DNA of 64,000 nt from Saprospiraceae bacterium (GCA_020627785.1 JAHDGF010000016.1:1-64000); one strand, 5' to 3'; positions 46,563 through 56,359 are shown, numbered from the stretch's first letter. Notes: generated from the letters alone by a model not told the origin. Program-made: numbers and translations.

Positions 46563-48502
46563 CGCAACCCTTGTGGTAATTCTAAGTTCAAGAAATGACT
46601 AAAAGTTAAAAGCAAAATGACACCTGCTGCTGTTAGGATAGCCGTTTTTAGCCATGAGGCTTCTGCTTTAAAAGTAAAAAAGAAAATAAAAAATAAAATA
46701 ATCGACGGCACAAATCCAATGATCATGCTTAGTATATATAAACCACCGACCCAGAGGATAGGTTCATACCAAGGTGATTTAAAAGTACCTGGCTCCGCAA
46801 CTTGTTCTGCGTCAAATATTTCAGGTCGATCCTGTTTGTTTTTCAAGTAAACATAAAATAGTGCTATAAAACAAGGGATCATACCCACTAAAATTATGAT
46901 TGGAAAGATCCCTCCTAAAAAAGACTGCTTGAAAGAATCCCACAAAGCCAAAATTATAAAGAAGGCTATGGTTCCCGCAAATATAATCTGTGGCATTAGT
47001 TTCAATTCTTTTTTAAGACCCTGCGCTATCAGCTCTTCATTCTCATCAACACTTCCTTTCCTGCTATAGTAAATAGAAATTAAAGTTAGAATAGAAATAA
47101 TAATTACCCCTGGACGGAGAAACATCTTCCATGAATAAAACTGGACTGACATATTCAAATAACTTTCGGCTTGTGTGGAAAGTACAAAGCCGATAAGAAA
47201 AGCAGGACGAGACCATCCAAACCTTTTCATGAAAATACCTAAAATCCCAAATACTAGAAAGACCCAAAGATCTATGATATCTTTTGTTGCCTGAAATGCG
47301 GCAAAGCTGATGACCATAATCATGAAGGGAGCTAAAAGCGAAAACTTAATCCTTGTTAGTTGTGATATCGGTCCAGCCAAAAATAAAGATAGACCTGCTC
47401 CTAAAACGTTGGCAACAGCTAGTGACCATATAATAGTATAGGTTAGATCTATGTTTTTAGTTACCATGCTTGGTCCAGCTTCTATGCCTATCAGTACCAT
47501 ACCTCCAAGAAAGACTGCCATAGAACCAGAACCTGGTATTCCAAACAAAAGTGTAGGCATAAGTGCTCCACCTTCCTTTGCATTATTGGCAGATTCTGGT
47601 GCGATCACACCTCTGATATCTCCCTTTCCAAAATTAGATTTATCCTTACTACTTTGAACGACATGCCCGTAAGCTATCCAATCCACAACACTCCCTCCCA
47701 TACCGGGGATTGCCCCTACAATGGTTCCAATACCAGAACACCTAAGTGCTAGCCATTTATTTTTAAAAACGTCCTTGATCCCGTTCATCCATCCCCCTTT
47801 ACTGAGCTTTGCGCCTTCAGCAATTGCAGAGTCTTTTCTGAACAGTTCAGATATTTCAGGAAAAGCAAAAATCGAGAGCGCAATAATGACTAAAGGAATG
47901 CCATCGTATAAATAATCAAGACCAAAAACCATTCTATACTCACCCGTTGCTGGCGCCGCTCCAATGGACCCTATTACCAATCCTAAACCACAAGCAATCA
48001 CTCCTTTTGTAATACTTTTTCCTGATAATGAACCTACCATTGACAAACCAAATATGGCTAACATAAATAGTTCGGCAGATCCAAATAGTAAAATCATCGG
48101 ACGGGCAATCTGGACAAAAAAGGTCAAAATGATTGCACCAAAAAGACCGCCAAATAAAGATGAGGTAAATGCTGCCGCCAAGGCCCTTGAGGCTTCCCCT
48201 TTTTTTGCCAAAGCAAATCCATCCAATACGGTGGCCTGACTAGAACTACTTCCGGGAATCCCCATAAGAACAGAAGTAAAAGTTGCTGAAGTTGGAATAA
48301 CAGCAACGAGACCAACCAATGTTGCAAGAGCAGATACTTCATCCATGCCATAGATAAAGGGCAACAATAAAGATAAACCTGCAATACCGCCAAGCCCTGG
48401 AAAAACTCCTATGACTAAACCTAAAAGCACTCCCATTATTAAAAAAGGAAAGTGCTCAGGTGAGAACAGTATCTGAAAAGCTTGTAATACTAAATCCAGC
48501 AT
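46559..48502 (-). CDS. Tripartite tricarboxylate transporter permease, TctA-TctB fusion
   Basis: 647 residues. Residues 1-490 are a TctA permease: about 11-12 helices, with LGLVIGVFPGLGGIAGLSLL near residue 30 and the second copy GTIVGAIPGMGGSVVDWIAYG near 265. Residues about 505-647 add four helices in the pattern of the small TctB subunit (QIIFAGTIAFFIILALWDSF; WVGGLYILSMIIGFVPSIIL). Normally these are two proteins. Together with the TctC gene just upstream (2-nt gap) it makes a complete TTT importer, driven by the ion gradient, for tri- or dicarboxylates. Confidence 0.87.
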   Translation of the reverse strand: MLDLVLQAFQILFSPEHFPFLIMGVLLGLVIGVFPGLGGIAGLSLLLPFIYGMDEVSALATLVGLVAVIPTSATFTSVLMGIPGSSSSQATVLDGFALAKKGEASRALAAAFTSSLFGGLFGAIILTFFVQIARPMILLFGSAELFMLAIFGLSMVGSLSGKSITKGVIACGLGLVIGSIGAAPATGEYRMVFGLDYLYDGIPLVIIALSIFAFPEISELFRKDSAIAEGAKLSKGGWMNGIKDVFKNKWLALRCSGIGTIVGAIPGMGGSVVDWIAYGHVVQSSKDKSNFGKGDIRGVIAPESANNAKEGGALMPTLLFGIPGSGSMAVFLGGMVLIGIEAGPSMVTKNIDLTYTIIWSLAVANVLGAGLSLFLAGPISQLTRIKFSLLAPFMIMVISFAAFQATKDIIDLWVFLVFGILGIFMKRFGWSRPAFLIGFVLSTQAESYLNMSVQFYSWKMFLRPGVIIISILTLISIYYSRKGSVDENEELIAQGLKKELKLMPQIIFAGTIAFFIILALWDSFKQSFLGGIFPIIILVGMIPCFIALFYVYLKNKQDRPEIFDAEQVAEPGTFKSPWYEPILWVGGLYILSMIIGFVPSIILFFIFFFTFKAEASWLKTAILTAAGVILLLTFSHFLNLELPQGLR

Positions 48503-48504
48503 AA

Positions 48505-49644
48505 TTATAAATTAAGATCAAATTTAGTTCTCAACCAATCCTTCATATATTCTTTTTCTTCTTTATCGACTTTGGTGGCCAGATCAAATATTTTAGAAGC
48601 TGCCGGACCAGTTACTTGCTCATACAAACCTAAAGCTTTCACTTTCGTTTTTTTGTACTTCTCATCCATTTTCATTTTCTCAATGCCTTCTTGAAATTGA
48701 TTGACAATTTCATCTGGTGTTTCCTTTGGTGTGAGTAATAACTTCATTCCACCAAAGCCCGCGGACATAAAGGCAAACCAAGTGTCCCATTTTATCCCGT
48801 TGAGATTATATCCAAGTTGTTCATAGACCTCTCCAAAATGTGGTAAATCAGGAAAGCTCGGATCTCTAATAAGGTTACCGTTAATATCTAATGCACCAAA
48901 ACTAAAAAGTGGGATGGCCTCTCCAGTCTCAACCAGCGGTACTACATTTTTAAGATATGCAGAAGAAGTTTGGTAATCTAATAATACCTCTCCCCTTTCA
49001 AAAGCAAGTCTTCCTGCACCCCTTCCTCGAAATCCAAATACTGCCTGTACATCCATGCCTAAAAGATCAAAAGAAAACATAGGGACAATGTCTAGAGATG
49101 TAGGTCCTTGGCTAGCATATTTTAGAGGTTTGTTTAAAAGTTTTTCTATTTCACTCGCATCACTTATGCCAAGATTAGGGGAACAGTAAACCACTCCGCC
49201 TGTAGGATACGCCATGATAGGTTTATAATTATCATATTTATATCTTACTCTTGGGTCATCGAGTAAGTAAGGCATTTGTGTAGTCCCAGAAGTACCTAAG
49301 ATCATGAGACCATCAGGCTTGACATTATTTGCAAAATAATTTGCTCCTTTAATGGAACCTCCTCCTGGAATATTAGTAACTAAAATAACTGGATTACCAG
49401 CAATGTTATCTGTAAAGTATGGTGCATTAAATCTCGCCCATGTGTCTCCTCCACCCCCTTCCTTGAAGGGTATGATCCATTGAATTTTTTTGTCTTTAAA
49501 GTAATCCTTCGCAATGGAAACTTTTGAACCTTGTTCATCACTTTTAATTTCTGATTGCGCACCATTAGAATAGGCATCAAATCCGAAATAAAGCAGAAGA
49601 AAAATAACTGACAATATTAGGCTTTGAGTTAGTTTGCGATTCAT
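48505..49644 (-). CDS. TctC/Bug-family periplasmic substrate-binding protein
   Basis: 379 residues. The N-terminal signal or anchor helix is about 8-25, followed by a polar linker and the two-lobed Bug domain (IQWIIPFKEGGGGDTWARF, NIPGGGSIKGANYFANN, GTSGTTQMPYLLDD). The PFKEGGGGDTWAR loop is where the carboxylate ligand is bound in this family. It is about 50-60 residues longer than usual because of the N-terminal linker. Overlaps TcuA by 4 nt. Confidence 0.85.
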   Translation of the reverse strand: MNRKLTQSLILSVIFLLLYFGFDAYSNGAQSEIKSDEQGSKVSIAKDYFKDKKIQWIIPFKEGGGGDTWARFNAPYFTDNIAGNPVILVTNIPGGGSIKGANYFANNVKPDGLMILGTSGTTQMPYLLDDPRVRYKYDNYKPIMAYPTGGVVYCSPNLGISDASEIEKLLNKPLKYASQGPTSLDIVPMFSFDLLGMDVQAVFGFRGRGAGRLAFERGEVLLDYQTSSAYLKNVVPLVETGEAIPLFSFGALDINGNLIRDPSFPDLPHFGEVYEQLGYNLNGIKWDTWFAFMSAGFGGMKLLLTPKETPDEIVNQFQEGIEKMKMDEKYKKTKVKALGLYEQVTGPAASKIFDLATKVDKEEKEYMKDWLRTKFDLNL

Positions 49645-51131
49645 GTAATAGAGTTATGCTTTGCAGCGGTGTGTCCCGCTATTTTACCAAAAACAGCTCC
49701 TGATGTCAAGCCTGAACCACCAGGATAACCATTATAAAATACACCTCCTACAAGTTCTCCACAGGCGTATAATCCAGCTATTGGCTGATCAGATTCATTT
49801 AACACTTGTGCATCCTTATTCACTTTTAGTCCTCCATAAGTAAAAGTAATTCCACATCTTACTGGAAAAGCCTTGAAAGGTGGATGGTCTAATTTATTTG
49901 CCCAATTTGTCTTATTCAATGACAACCCTATAGTAGACTTTCCATCTAAAATGGTAGGGTCAAATTCTACCTCACTATCCACGGCATTATTATAATTTAA
50001 AATGGTCTCCAAAGTTTGCTTTTTATCTACACCGTCCATTTTGTCTACGAGCTCTTCCAAGGTATCAGCTTCTATGCTGCTAGCATCCCAGAAACGGTAT
50101 TCAGCATAAAGTAAATTCTCAACCTTACTATCAAATATTTGCCAAGCAAAACTATCCGGTTGTTCTAAGATAGCTTCTCCAAACTGAGCATAGGTATAAT
50201 TTCTAAAGTTGATGCCCTCGTCTACAAATCTGTTGCCTTTTGAATTAATCATGATACCAAGAAAATAGCAAATTTTTCTATAATTCTTTCTATCGATGAA
50301 AGGAATATCAGTATTACCATGATTTGGCATATTCTTATCCATTGGTGTGGCATGACATCCAGTAAGATTGCCTTCCATCACCGCACCTTGCTCTAAAGCC
50401 ATCATTATACCTGCACCTAGGTTGTGTTTAGTCCCTCGAACCAAAGACTCACCCCACTTTTGTCCCATGTACCTTATTCTTAATTCTTTATTAGCTTCAA
50501 ACCCTCCACAGGCTAAGATGACATGGCCGGCCATCAACTCTTTTCTTCCCTCAGGTGTATCACAGACTACACCTTTTATAACCCCATCTTCCGAAAGTAA
50601 TTCTGTTGCTTTGTGGCTATAAAGAATCTTTCCGCCGAGCTTCAATACTGCTGCGAGTTCAGATTTTACCAACCCAACACCTTCGCCTTCTGAAGCTAAA
50701 GTAAGACCACCCCAAAAAATGAATTTTCCGTCCTTCTCAAAAGTCTGTCTTGAATAAATGGGATCAAACTTTACTTCATGGCTACTTAACCAAAGCATTG
50801 TTTCATAGCTATTATCTATCAGAATATTTTGCTGAAGACTAAGCGGTTTATTATTATTAAAAGAGAGGAGATCTTTTTGGAAATGCTCCTTGGTATAACT
50901 ACCAAATTCAGTCTTTGCTATTCTTTCATCGCTAGGATTATCAAGCAATGGCAACAGCTCATTTTTATTGTTATAAACAAAGCGCATAGCTCCAGCAGTA
51001 TACATAGAGTTACCTCCGGCTTCATCCTTTGGAGCTGCCTCCAAAATGATTACTTCTGCGCCATTTTCCAATGCAGAGATCGCAGCACATAAGGCTGCAT
51101 TTCCACTTCCTATAATTACGATTTCTTTCAA
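49641..51131 (-). CDS. tcuA: TcuA-like FAD-dependent tricarballylate dehydrogenase
   Basis: 496 residues, fumarate-reductase-type flavoprotein. The FAD site is at the N-terminus (GSGNAALCAAISALENGAEV, 8-27; AGGNSMYTAGAMRF) and at the C-terminus (AGLYACGELVGGVFYNGYPG). These blocks are those of TcuA, which in Salmonella oxidises tricarballylate to cis-aconitate. The electron-accepting partner TcuB is absent from the window. Followed by TctC and the TTT permease, and preceded by a hairpin 25 nt upstream of its start. The symbol rests on similarity and context; a related acid could be the real substrate. Confidence 0.75.
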   Translation of the reverse strand: MKEIVIIGSGNAALCAAISALENGAEVIILEAAPKDEAGGNSMYTAGAMRFVYNNKNELLPLLDNPSDERIAKTEFGSYTKEHFQKDLLSFNNNKPLSLQQNILIDNSYETMLWLSSHEVKFDPIYSRQTFEKDGKFIFWGGLTLASEGEGVGLVKSELAAVLKLGGKILYSHKATELLSEDGVIKGVVCDTPEGRKELMAGHVILACGGFEANKELRIRYMGQKWGESLVRGTKHNLGAGIMMALEQGAVMEGNLTGCHATPMDKNMPNHGNTDIPFIDRKNYRKICYFLGIMINSKGNRFVDEGINFRNYTYAQFGEAILEQPDSFAWQIFDSKVENLLYAEYRFWDASSIEADTLEELVDKMDGVDKKQTLETILNYNNAVDSEVEFDPTILDGKSTIGLSLNKTNWANKLDHPPFKAFPVRCGITFTYGGLKVNKDAQVLNESDQPIAGLYACGELVGGVFYNGYPGGSGLTSGAVFGKIAGHTAAKHNSIT

Positions 51132-51155
51132 TTCTATAATTTACTTAAATCAAAT

Positions 51156-51181
51156 AAGGGGCTTACGATAGCAAGCCCCTT
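51156..51181 (-). terminator. Hairpin between the receptor gene and tcuA
   Basis: A 9-bp perfect stem (AAGGGGCTT 51156-51164 with AAGCCCCTT 51173-51181) and 8-nt loop lie between the receptor stop and the tcuA start on the minus strand. The downstream side is only mildly T-rich, so read-through or mRNA stabilisation is likely. It occupies the same place as the hairpin after the paralogous receptor at 8564. Confidence 0.6.
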
Positions 51182-51218
51182 TGAGGTCATTTATGAAAAA
51201 ACTACTCTTAGTTTTTCT

Positions 51219-54200
51219 TTAAAAATTGTAATTCAAAGCAAGATTTAAAAACCTTCCTGTTGTACCAAACTGATTGACTCTTCTAGAGTAAATCACTTCT
51301 TGTCGCACTTGTGATGCAGCTAACATATCTGGATATACATCCAATAAATTATTAGCACCTAAGGTTATTGAAAAATCTTCTGTAACTCTAGCAGTTAAGG
51401 AAAGATCAATTAAGGTCTTAGCGGACATAATTTGAGGATCTCCGTTATCATCTCTAATTCGTGGTTCAGATACCTCTCCAAAATTTGTTGCTCTTATTAG
51501 GAATCCAAAAACTCCGACATTGTAATCAAATGACCCAATGATTTTTCTTCTTGGTGCTCCGTTAGTAAGGTATACAACATCATTGTTGGCTGTCGTTAAA
51601 TCATCTGCTAAAAATGATAAACCATCTGGAAGCGTTACCTCATCTACTTCTGTTCTGTTGAAGTTGGCAGCAAGTGTTACTCCTAGATTTTGTCCTTCAC
51701 CCATAAAGTGTCTATAATTTGCTACGAAATCTATTCCTTGAGTAACCGTACTAATCGCATTCGTGAAGATTGTTATCTCATCAAAACTGGTTCCATCAAA
51801 TTCAGAAAAGTCCCTAGGATTAATTCCACCTAATGCCATGATTCTATCTTCAATATCTACTTGGTAAGCATCTAATGTAATCGTAAAATTATCAGACAGC
51901 TTCGCAGTTGCACCCGCTGCAATATCAAATGAAGTCTCTGGACTTAGGTTTTCAAATCCGAAAGCATTTTGGACTGCAGCATCTCTAATAGGTAAAATCG
52001 GTTCGACAACAGAATTACCATCATTATCAAATGATATCTGGCTATAATTACTGTATTGGTATTGTGCAAGTCCAGGAGCTCTGAAAGATCTATTAACAGA
52101 AGCTCGAACATTAATCTTTTCTGTCACCTTATATCTTGAGGCCAACTTCCATGAAAAATCTCCACCAAAATCGGAGTAATTTTCAAATCTGACTGCCGCA
52201 TTTACTAAGAAGGCATCTGTTATGTCACTTTCACCTTCAAGATAAAATCCTGTATTATTTCTTCTCCACTCCCCATCAGTTTGGGCAGAAAATCCTTCTC
52301 TACCTGAAGATCCTACATCTTTAAAACCATCCACTCCAATTTGCACTCCATTCTCATCAAAGACAGGAACTGTTGCTAGTGGACCAGCAATGTATGATTC
52401 TATTTGTCCTTCAGATTGTTGGAATGATTCTCCTCTAGATTCTAGTCCGAATGAAATAGAAGTCTTACCAAAGGTCTTATTGACATCAGCATTTAATACA
52501 GTTTGAGTAACATTCAGTCCACCCGTATAAAATCTTGTAGGTGAAGCTGATCCCAAGCTAGGATTGATGGTGTTTCTTGCGAAAAGTTGTACGTCATTGG
52601 AGCTATTTCCTAGACTTAAATCTAAGCCCCAGCCATTACCTAACTCTCCTCTTATCCCAGATGTAATTTGGTAATCTGTAAGCGTAGAAGGTACCTCTGG
52701 ATTGTAGCCATCTGGAAATATTTCGAGGGCAGCTCTAGAAGTTCTTGCAGGTGTTCTTGTAAATACTCCTCCGACAATATCCTTTCTCGTAAATCCAGCC
52801 ATTCCATAGAAATCCCAATCGGCATTCATCGGTTTACCTACATTTACAAAAATGCCGTAATTCGTGTTTTCTGCAGTTCCTAAAATTGCTCCATCAGGAT
52901 TAATTCCATTTACTGCTTGTAATTCTTCATCGCTCGCTACACCAGCAGCTATAACTTGTTCCTCAGTGTACCATCCAGAACTATGAGAATATATTCCTGA
53001 TCTATCTGTTGGTTCAGCATGGCTATAATGTAATGTTGTATTTACAAAACCATCATCACCCCAGGCCATACCGAAGTTTGCGGATGCACTGATTGTTTGT
53101 CCGTCTCTCACTGGATCTTCTCCATAAATATTTTCTCCAGGAGTTCCTCTGTTGGTAATATCATCCCATTTAGGTGTTGTGTAAGCTGCTCCCGTGTATA
53201 ATCTTATGGTTCCTCCTTCTCTTGCATCATTTAGTTGCATATTCATAACACCTGCAATGGCATCAGAACCATATTGTGCAGCAGCTCCATCTCTAAGAAT
53301 TTCAACTCTTTTGACAGCTGCAGCAGGGATTGAATTAATGTCATTCGCTAATTGTCCTTTTCCTACTCCATTGTTATTTGAAAAGAAAGCTACCTTATGT
53401 CTTCTTTTTCCATTGACTAGTAAGAGTGTTTGATCTGGAGACAATCCTCTCAATGAAGCAGGATCAACTAATGGTGCTAAATCGTTAATACCAAACTTAA
53501 CCGCACTAAATGAAGGTGCTGCATAATGTAAAGATTGAGCAATATCTGGTTGACCTGTTGCCTGTAACTCTCGTGCAGATACAACATCAATCGGGACTGG
53601 TCTATCTACATCTGTTCTTGCTTTTCCTCTTGATCCTAATACCGTTACAGCATCTAAAGTAACCCCTTCTGAAAGACTAACATTTATAGTAGACTGACCA
53701 TTAATGTCTACTTCCATATCCTCATAACCCGCATAGGATATAACCAAGGTTGTTGCATTATCTGGAACATTTAAAGAATAAGCTCCATCAATGTCAGTTA
53801 TCGTACCTATTGCCGTTCCTTTAACTAGAACATTGGCTCCGATAAGAGGCTGTCCTCCTTTATCAGTGATAACTCCAGTAATGATTTTATCTTCTAAATC
53901 TTTTAAATTATTTGAAAGTACTAAGTTGTCATCTCCATATAATTTATAACTTATTGAATAAGGACTAAATAAGTTTTGTAAAACATGGTCAAGGCTTCTT
54001 TCTTCCACTGCTATAGAAACAGATGAAATTTCACTTATGGTACTCGGCCTATAAGTAAAGTAGACGTTTGCAGTTTCTTCTATTGATTTCAATGCATGCT
54101 TAATGTCAACATCTTTTAAATCAATTGAAATTTTCTGGTTGAGCACTTGCTGCCCCATAATCCCAGTTGCGTACATATTGGTCGCTAAAGCAAGCAAAAC

Positions 54201-54257
54201 AAAATGTAAACATCCTAACCTCATGATTTTGAGAAATAGATAGTTTCGTTTTTTCAT
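51219..54257 (-). CDS. STN-domain TonB-dependent receptor (signalling transducer)
   Basis: 1012 residues: signal, then an STN domain (about 37-118, QKISIDLKDVDIKHALKSIE ... YSISYKLYGDDNLVLSN), a carboxypeptidase-D-like domain (about 126-205), plug (about 210-345, VEILRDGAAAQYGSDAIAGV) and barrel ending in GTTGRFLNLALNYNF. The STN domain contacts a FecR anti-sigma protein, and fecR and sigma genes lie directly upstream (22 and 51 nt gaps). Closely related to the receptor at 5616. Downstream genes suggest that it imports a tricarboxylate or a metal complex of one and signals its presence. Confidence 0.88.
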   Translation of the reverse strand: MKKRNYLFLKIMRLGCLHFVLLALATNMYATGIMGQQVLNQKISIDLKDVDIKHALKSIEETANVYFTYRPSTISEISSVSIAVEERSLDHVLQNLFSPYSISYKLYGDDNLVLSNNLKDLEDKIITGVITDKGGQPLIGANVLVKGTAIGTITDIDGAYSLNVPDNATTLVISYAGYEDMEVDINGQSTINVSLSEGVTLDAVTVLGSRGKARTDVDRPVPIDVVSARELQATGQPDIAQSLHYAAPSFSAVKFGINDLAPLVDPASLRGLSPDQTLLLVNGKRRHKVAFFSNNNGVGKGQLANDINSIPAAAVKRVEILRDGAAAQYGSDAIAGVMNMQLNDAREGGTIRLYTGAAYTTPKWDDITNRGTPGENIYGEDPVRDGQTISASANFGMAWGDDGFVNTTLHYSHAEPTDRSGIYSHSSGWYTEEQVIAAGVASDEELQAVNGINPDGAILGTAENTNYGIFVNVGKPMNADWDFYGMAGFTRKDIVGGVFTRTPARTSRAALEIFPDGYNPEVPSTLTDYQITSGIRGELGNGWGLDLSLGNSSNDVQLFARNTINPSLGSASPTRFYTGGLNVTQTVLNADVNKTFGKTSISFGLESRGESFQQSEGQIESYIAGPLATVPVFDENGVQIGVDGFKDVGSSGREGFSAQTDGEWRRNNTGFYLEGESDITDAFLVNAAVRFENYSDFGGDFSWKLASRYKVTEKINVRASVNRSFRAPGLAQYQYSNYSQISFDNDGNSVVEPILPIRDAAVQNAFGFENLSPETSFDIAAGATAKLSDNFTITLDAYQVDIEDRIMALGGINPRDFSEFDGTSFDEITIFTNAISTVTQGIDFVANYRHFMGEGQNLGVTLAANFNRTEVDEVTLPDGLSFLADDLTTANNDVVYLTNGAPRRKIIGSFDYNVGVFGFLIRATNFGEVSEPRIRDDNGDPQIMSAKTLIDLSLTARVTEDFSITLGANNLLDVYPDMLAASQVRQEVIYSRRVNQFGTTGRFLNLALNYNF

Positions 54258-54279
54258 GGTAAAAAAATTGGTTTATTAA

Positions 54280-55332
54280 TTAGTTTTTGCAATTCCCATT
54301 GATGTGAATTCTAACATCTTTTTCGAAATACTCTAGTCCTAAAGGATCACATATAATTTTTAATTTTTCGAACAATGGTTGATCAGTTAAAGTAGTTGTA
54401 AGCCTACAGTTATCTGAAATTCTTTCATCGACAACAATTTCAATTCCGTATGCCTTTTCTAAGGCCTTGGCAATCTCATGGATGGATGCATTTTCAAAGA
54501 AAATTTTATTCATCGATTCCAAAGATTTTGTAATCATAGGTCTCGACACCAATCTCTTATGGAACTTAAGTTGCGATTTGTTTAGGGTGGCTATCTGATT
54601 TGGAGTAACAACAATAGGTTCTAATTGATCTATTCTTTTAGCCTGATATTCTATGACCTCCTTTCCTTTGTATACAGCTACTTTCCCTGTTTTAACAATG
54701 ACTTGAATATCTTTGTCATCTTCCTCTGCCTTAACATAAAAACTCGTCCCTAAAACCCTAATCAATGCCTCATTTGCATATACGTAGAAAGGTTTTAGTG
54801 TGTCATGTGCGATGTCAAAAAATGCATCTCCTGTTAATTGAACTTTCCGAGTTTTCTGGCTAAAGCGACGGGGATATTTAAGTTTTGCTTGAGGCTCCAA
54901 AATAACTTGACTACCATCAGAAAGATCTACTGGCCAATTGCTATCTGTTGTATTTGTGTATTCAATCCATTGATCAGATATTTCCAAGGCTAGTTCCGTA
55001 TCTGTAGGTTGTCTATTCTGTGAGAATTTGAAAAAGCCAATGAGGATGACCAAAAGACAAACAGCCAAGATTCCAAAATGCTTTAAGCTGTATTTAGATG
55101 CAGTTGATTTGTGAATATTTTTCCATACTTCTTCTTGCAAGGCATCAGAAGCGTCGAATGAAATAGGATGACTTATTTGCAAAATGATTGATCTCGCTAA
55201 TTCTATTTCTTCATCTGGCAAAGGATGTTTTGATTTAAACGCCAACCAGTCTGATGCAGTAGGATTATTTTTTACCCATTCAATGAACAGGTCATTGCTG
55301 AGTAGGCTGTTAAAATTTGATTCTTGATCCAA
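54280..55332 (-). CDS. FecR-family anti-sigma factor
   Basis: 350 residues. The cytoplasmic N-terminal part (1-80, FIEWVKNNPTASDWLAFKSK) would hold the sigma factor. One membrane helix is at about 84-103. The periplasmic FecR domain follows (about 130-230, WPVDLSDGSQVILEPQAKLK; VQLTGDAFFDIAH), then a DUF4974 domain at the C-terminus (about 270-345) that would receive the STN signal. Standard order sigma-FecR-receptor on one strand. Confidence 0.88.
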   Translation of the reverse strand: MDQESNFNSLLSNDLFIEWVKNNPTASDWLAFKSKHPLPDEEIELARSIILQISHPISFDASDALQEEVWKNIHKSTASKYSLKHFGILAVCLLVILIGFFKFSQNRQPTDTELALEISDQWIEYTNTTDSNWPVDLSDGSQVILEPQAKLKYPRRFSQKTRKVQLTGDAFFDIAHDTLKPFYVYANEALIRVLGTSFYVKAEEDDKDIQVIVKTGKVAVYKGKEVIEYQAKRIDQLEPIVVTPNQIATLNKSQLKFHKRLVSRPMITKSLESMNKIFFENASIHEIAKALEKAYGIEIVVDERISDNCRLTTTLTDQPLFEKLKIICDPLGLEYFEKDVRIHINGNCKN

Positions 55333-55383
55333 TGTTCTTAGGTCTCTTTATTACAAGTGCCTAAAAACCCGGTTTCATACTCA

Positions 55384-55932
55384 CTAAAAAGAAATCTTTT
55401 TTTGAATTTTTTTTCTGAACCTCATATGAAGTCTATGTAGTCTGTTAGAAACAGATTGATATTTGATCCCTAGAACCTCTGCAATTTGAGAATTAGTTAA
55501 CCCTTGATAGTATTTTAAATGCAAAATTTCTTGTTGGTTCTTTGGTAGTTGTGAGATGATATTTTGTATTTCCTCAGAATCAGTCTCTGCATTATTTACT
55601 GTTATTGAGGAAGAATAAACATCCTTAGGTAGGGCATTTAGATCGATGATCTTGGTGTTGGGCCTTGCCTTAACCAGTTTATACTTTAATGACTTTAATA
55701 GGTAAAATCGAATGTGATTTATCTTCCTTGTTGACCTCTTCACCCACAAATCAGTAAAGATTTCTTGTAGAGCATCTTTGATGTCAGGTTTGTGTTGACA
55801 GATTTTTAATCCAAATGCAAAAAGCGATTGAAACTCTCTATCGTAGAGTGCTTTAAAAGCTTTATGATCATTGGTTATGCACAAGCCCCATAGTTCGTCA
55901 GTCGAATATTTTGAATAAATACTTTGTGGCAT
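55384..55932 (-). CDS. ECF sigma-70 factor (FecI-like)
   Basis: 182 residues with region 2 at about 25-95 (FKALYDREFQSLFAFGLKIC, DALQEIFTDLWVKR) and region 4 at about 120-175 (LPKNQQEILHLKYYQGLTNSQIAEVLGI, VSNRLHRLHMRFRKK). This is the Bacteroidota FecI group that works with the FecR gene that follows. It probably drives transcription of the receptor and carboxylate genes downstream. Its own promoter is of the housekeeping type. Confidence 0.9.
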   Translation of the reverse strand: MPQSIYSKYSTDELWGLCITNDHKAFKALYDREFQSLFAFGLKICQHKPDIKDALQEIFTDLWVKRSTRKINHIRFYLLKSLKYKLVKARPNTKIIDLNALPKDVYSSSITVNNAETDSEEIQNIISQLPKNQQEILHLKYYQGLTNSQIAEVLGIKYQSVSNRLHRLHMRFRKKIQKKISF

Positions 55933-55960
55933 TATAATGTTCTTCTCGGTTCCTTATAGG

Positions 55961-55992
55961 CAAAATTAAAATAATTGATGAATTTATCGCAA
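55961..55992 (-). promoter_or_regulatory. Housekeeping-type promoter of the sigma gene
   Basis: On the minus strand TTG (55992-55990), a 21-nt spacer, and TAATTTTG (55968-55961) match the -33 TTG / -7 TAnnTTTG promoter of Bacteroidota. The start of transcription would be near 55954, about 20 nt before the ATG at 55932. Confidence 0.6.
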
Positions 55993-56359
55993 TTATCTTA
56001 ATATTTGATTTAAATACCTTCAATGTACCGCACCTACTGGAGTTATAGATTCTTTAAACCAACCAAAAAGGGTTAACATTTACTCAAATAAAGAGTTGGT
56101 ATTTTGAACTTAGAGTAAAAAAAGCAAGATTGTTATAGTACCCAAGGAGTTGAACTCATTAAAGGAAATCATGGATAGGAAACACAATTGTAAGGTTGGA
56201 TCTTACTTCTCAATTTTCCTCAATTAAGAGGGTATTTCATAGCTCGAGAATAAGCTTTTCAATTTTCATATACGCTTATGAAGGACTCTTGAACTGAGCC
56301 CTAGTTTGATTGATGGAATAACTTTCAATTTTTTTTAAAATCCGAATGACTAGATTATC
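55993..56359. other. Intergenic stretch, nothing recognised
   Basis: About 370 nt between the sigma promoter and the 66-codon gene. No ORF, tRNA-like fold or clear repeat was found; only short A/T-rich inverted segments. Confidence 0.5.

Noticed and set aside
47428-47442. Half-site AGTATAGG inside the TctA-TctB gene, and similar half-sites near 12410, 35212 and 60505
   Set aside because: Only one arm is present, and all but the one near 35212 clearly lie in coding sequence; no -7 element at 21 nt.
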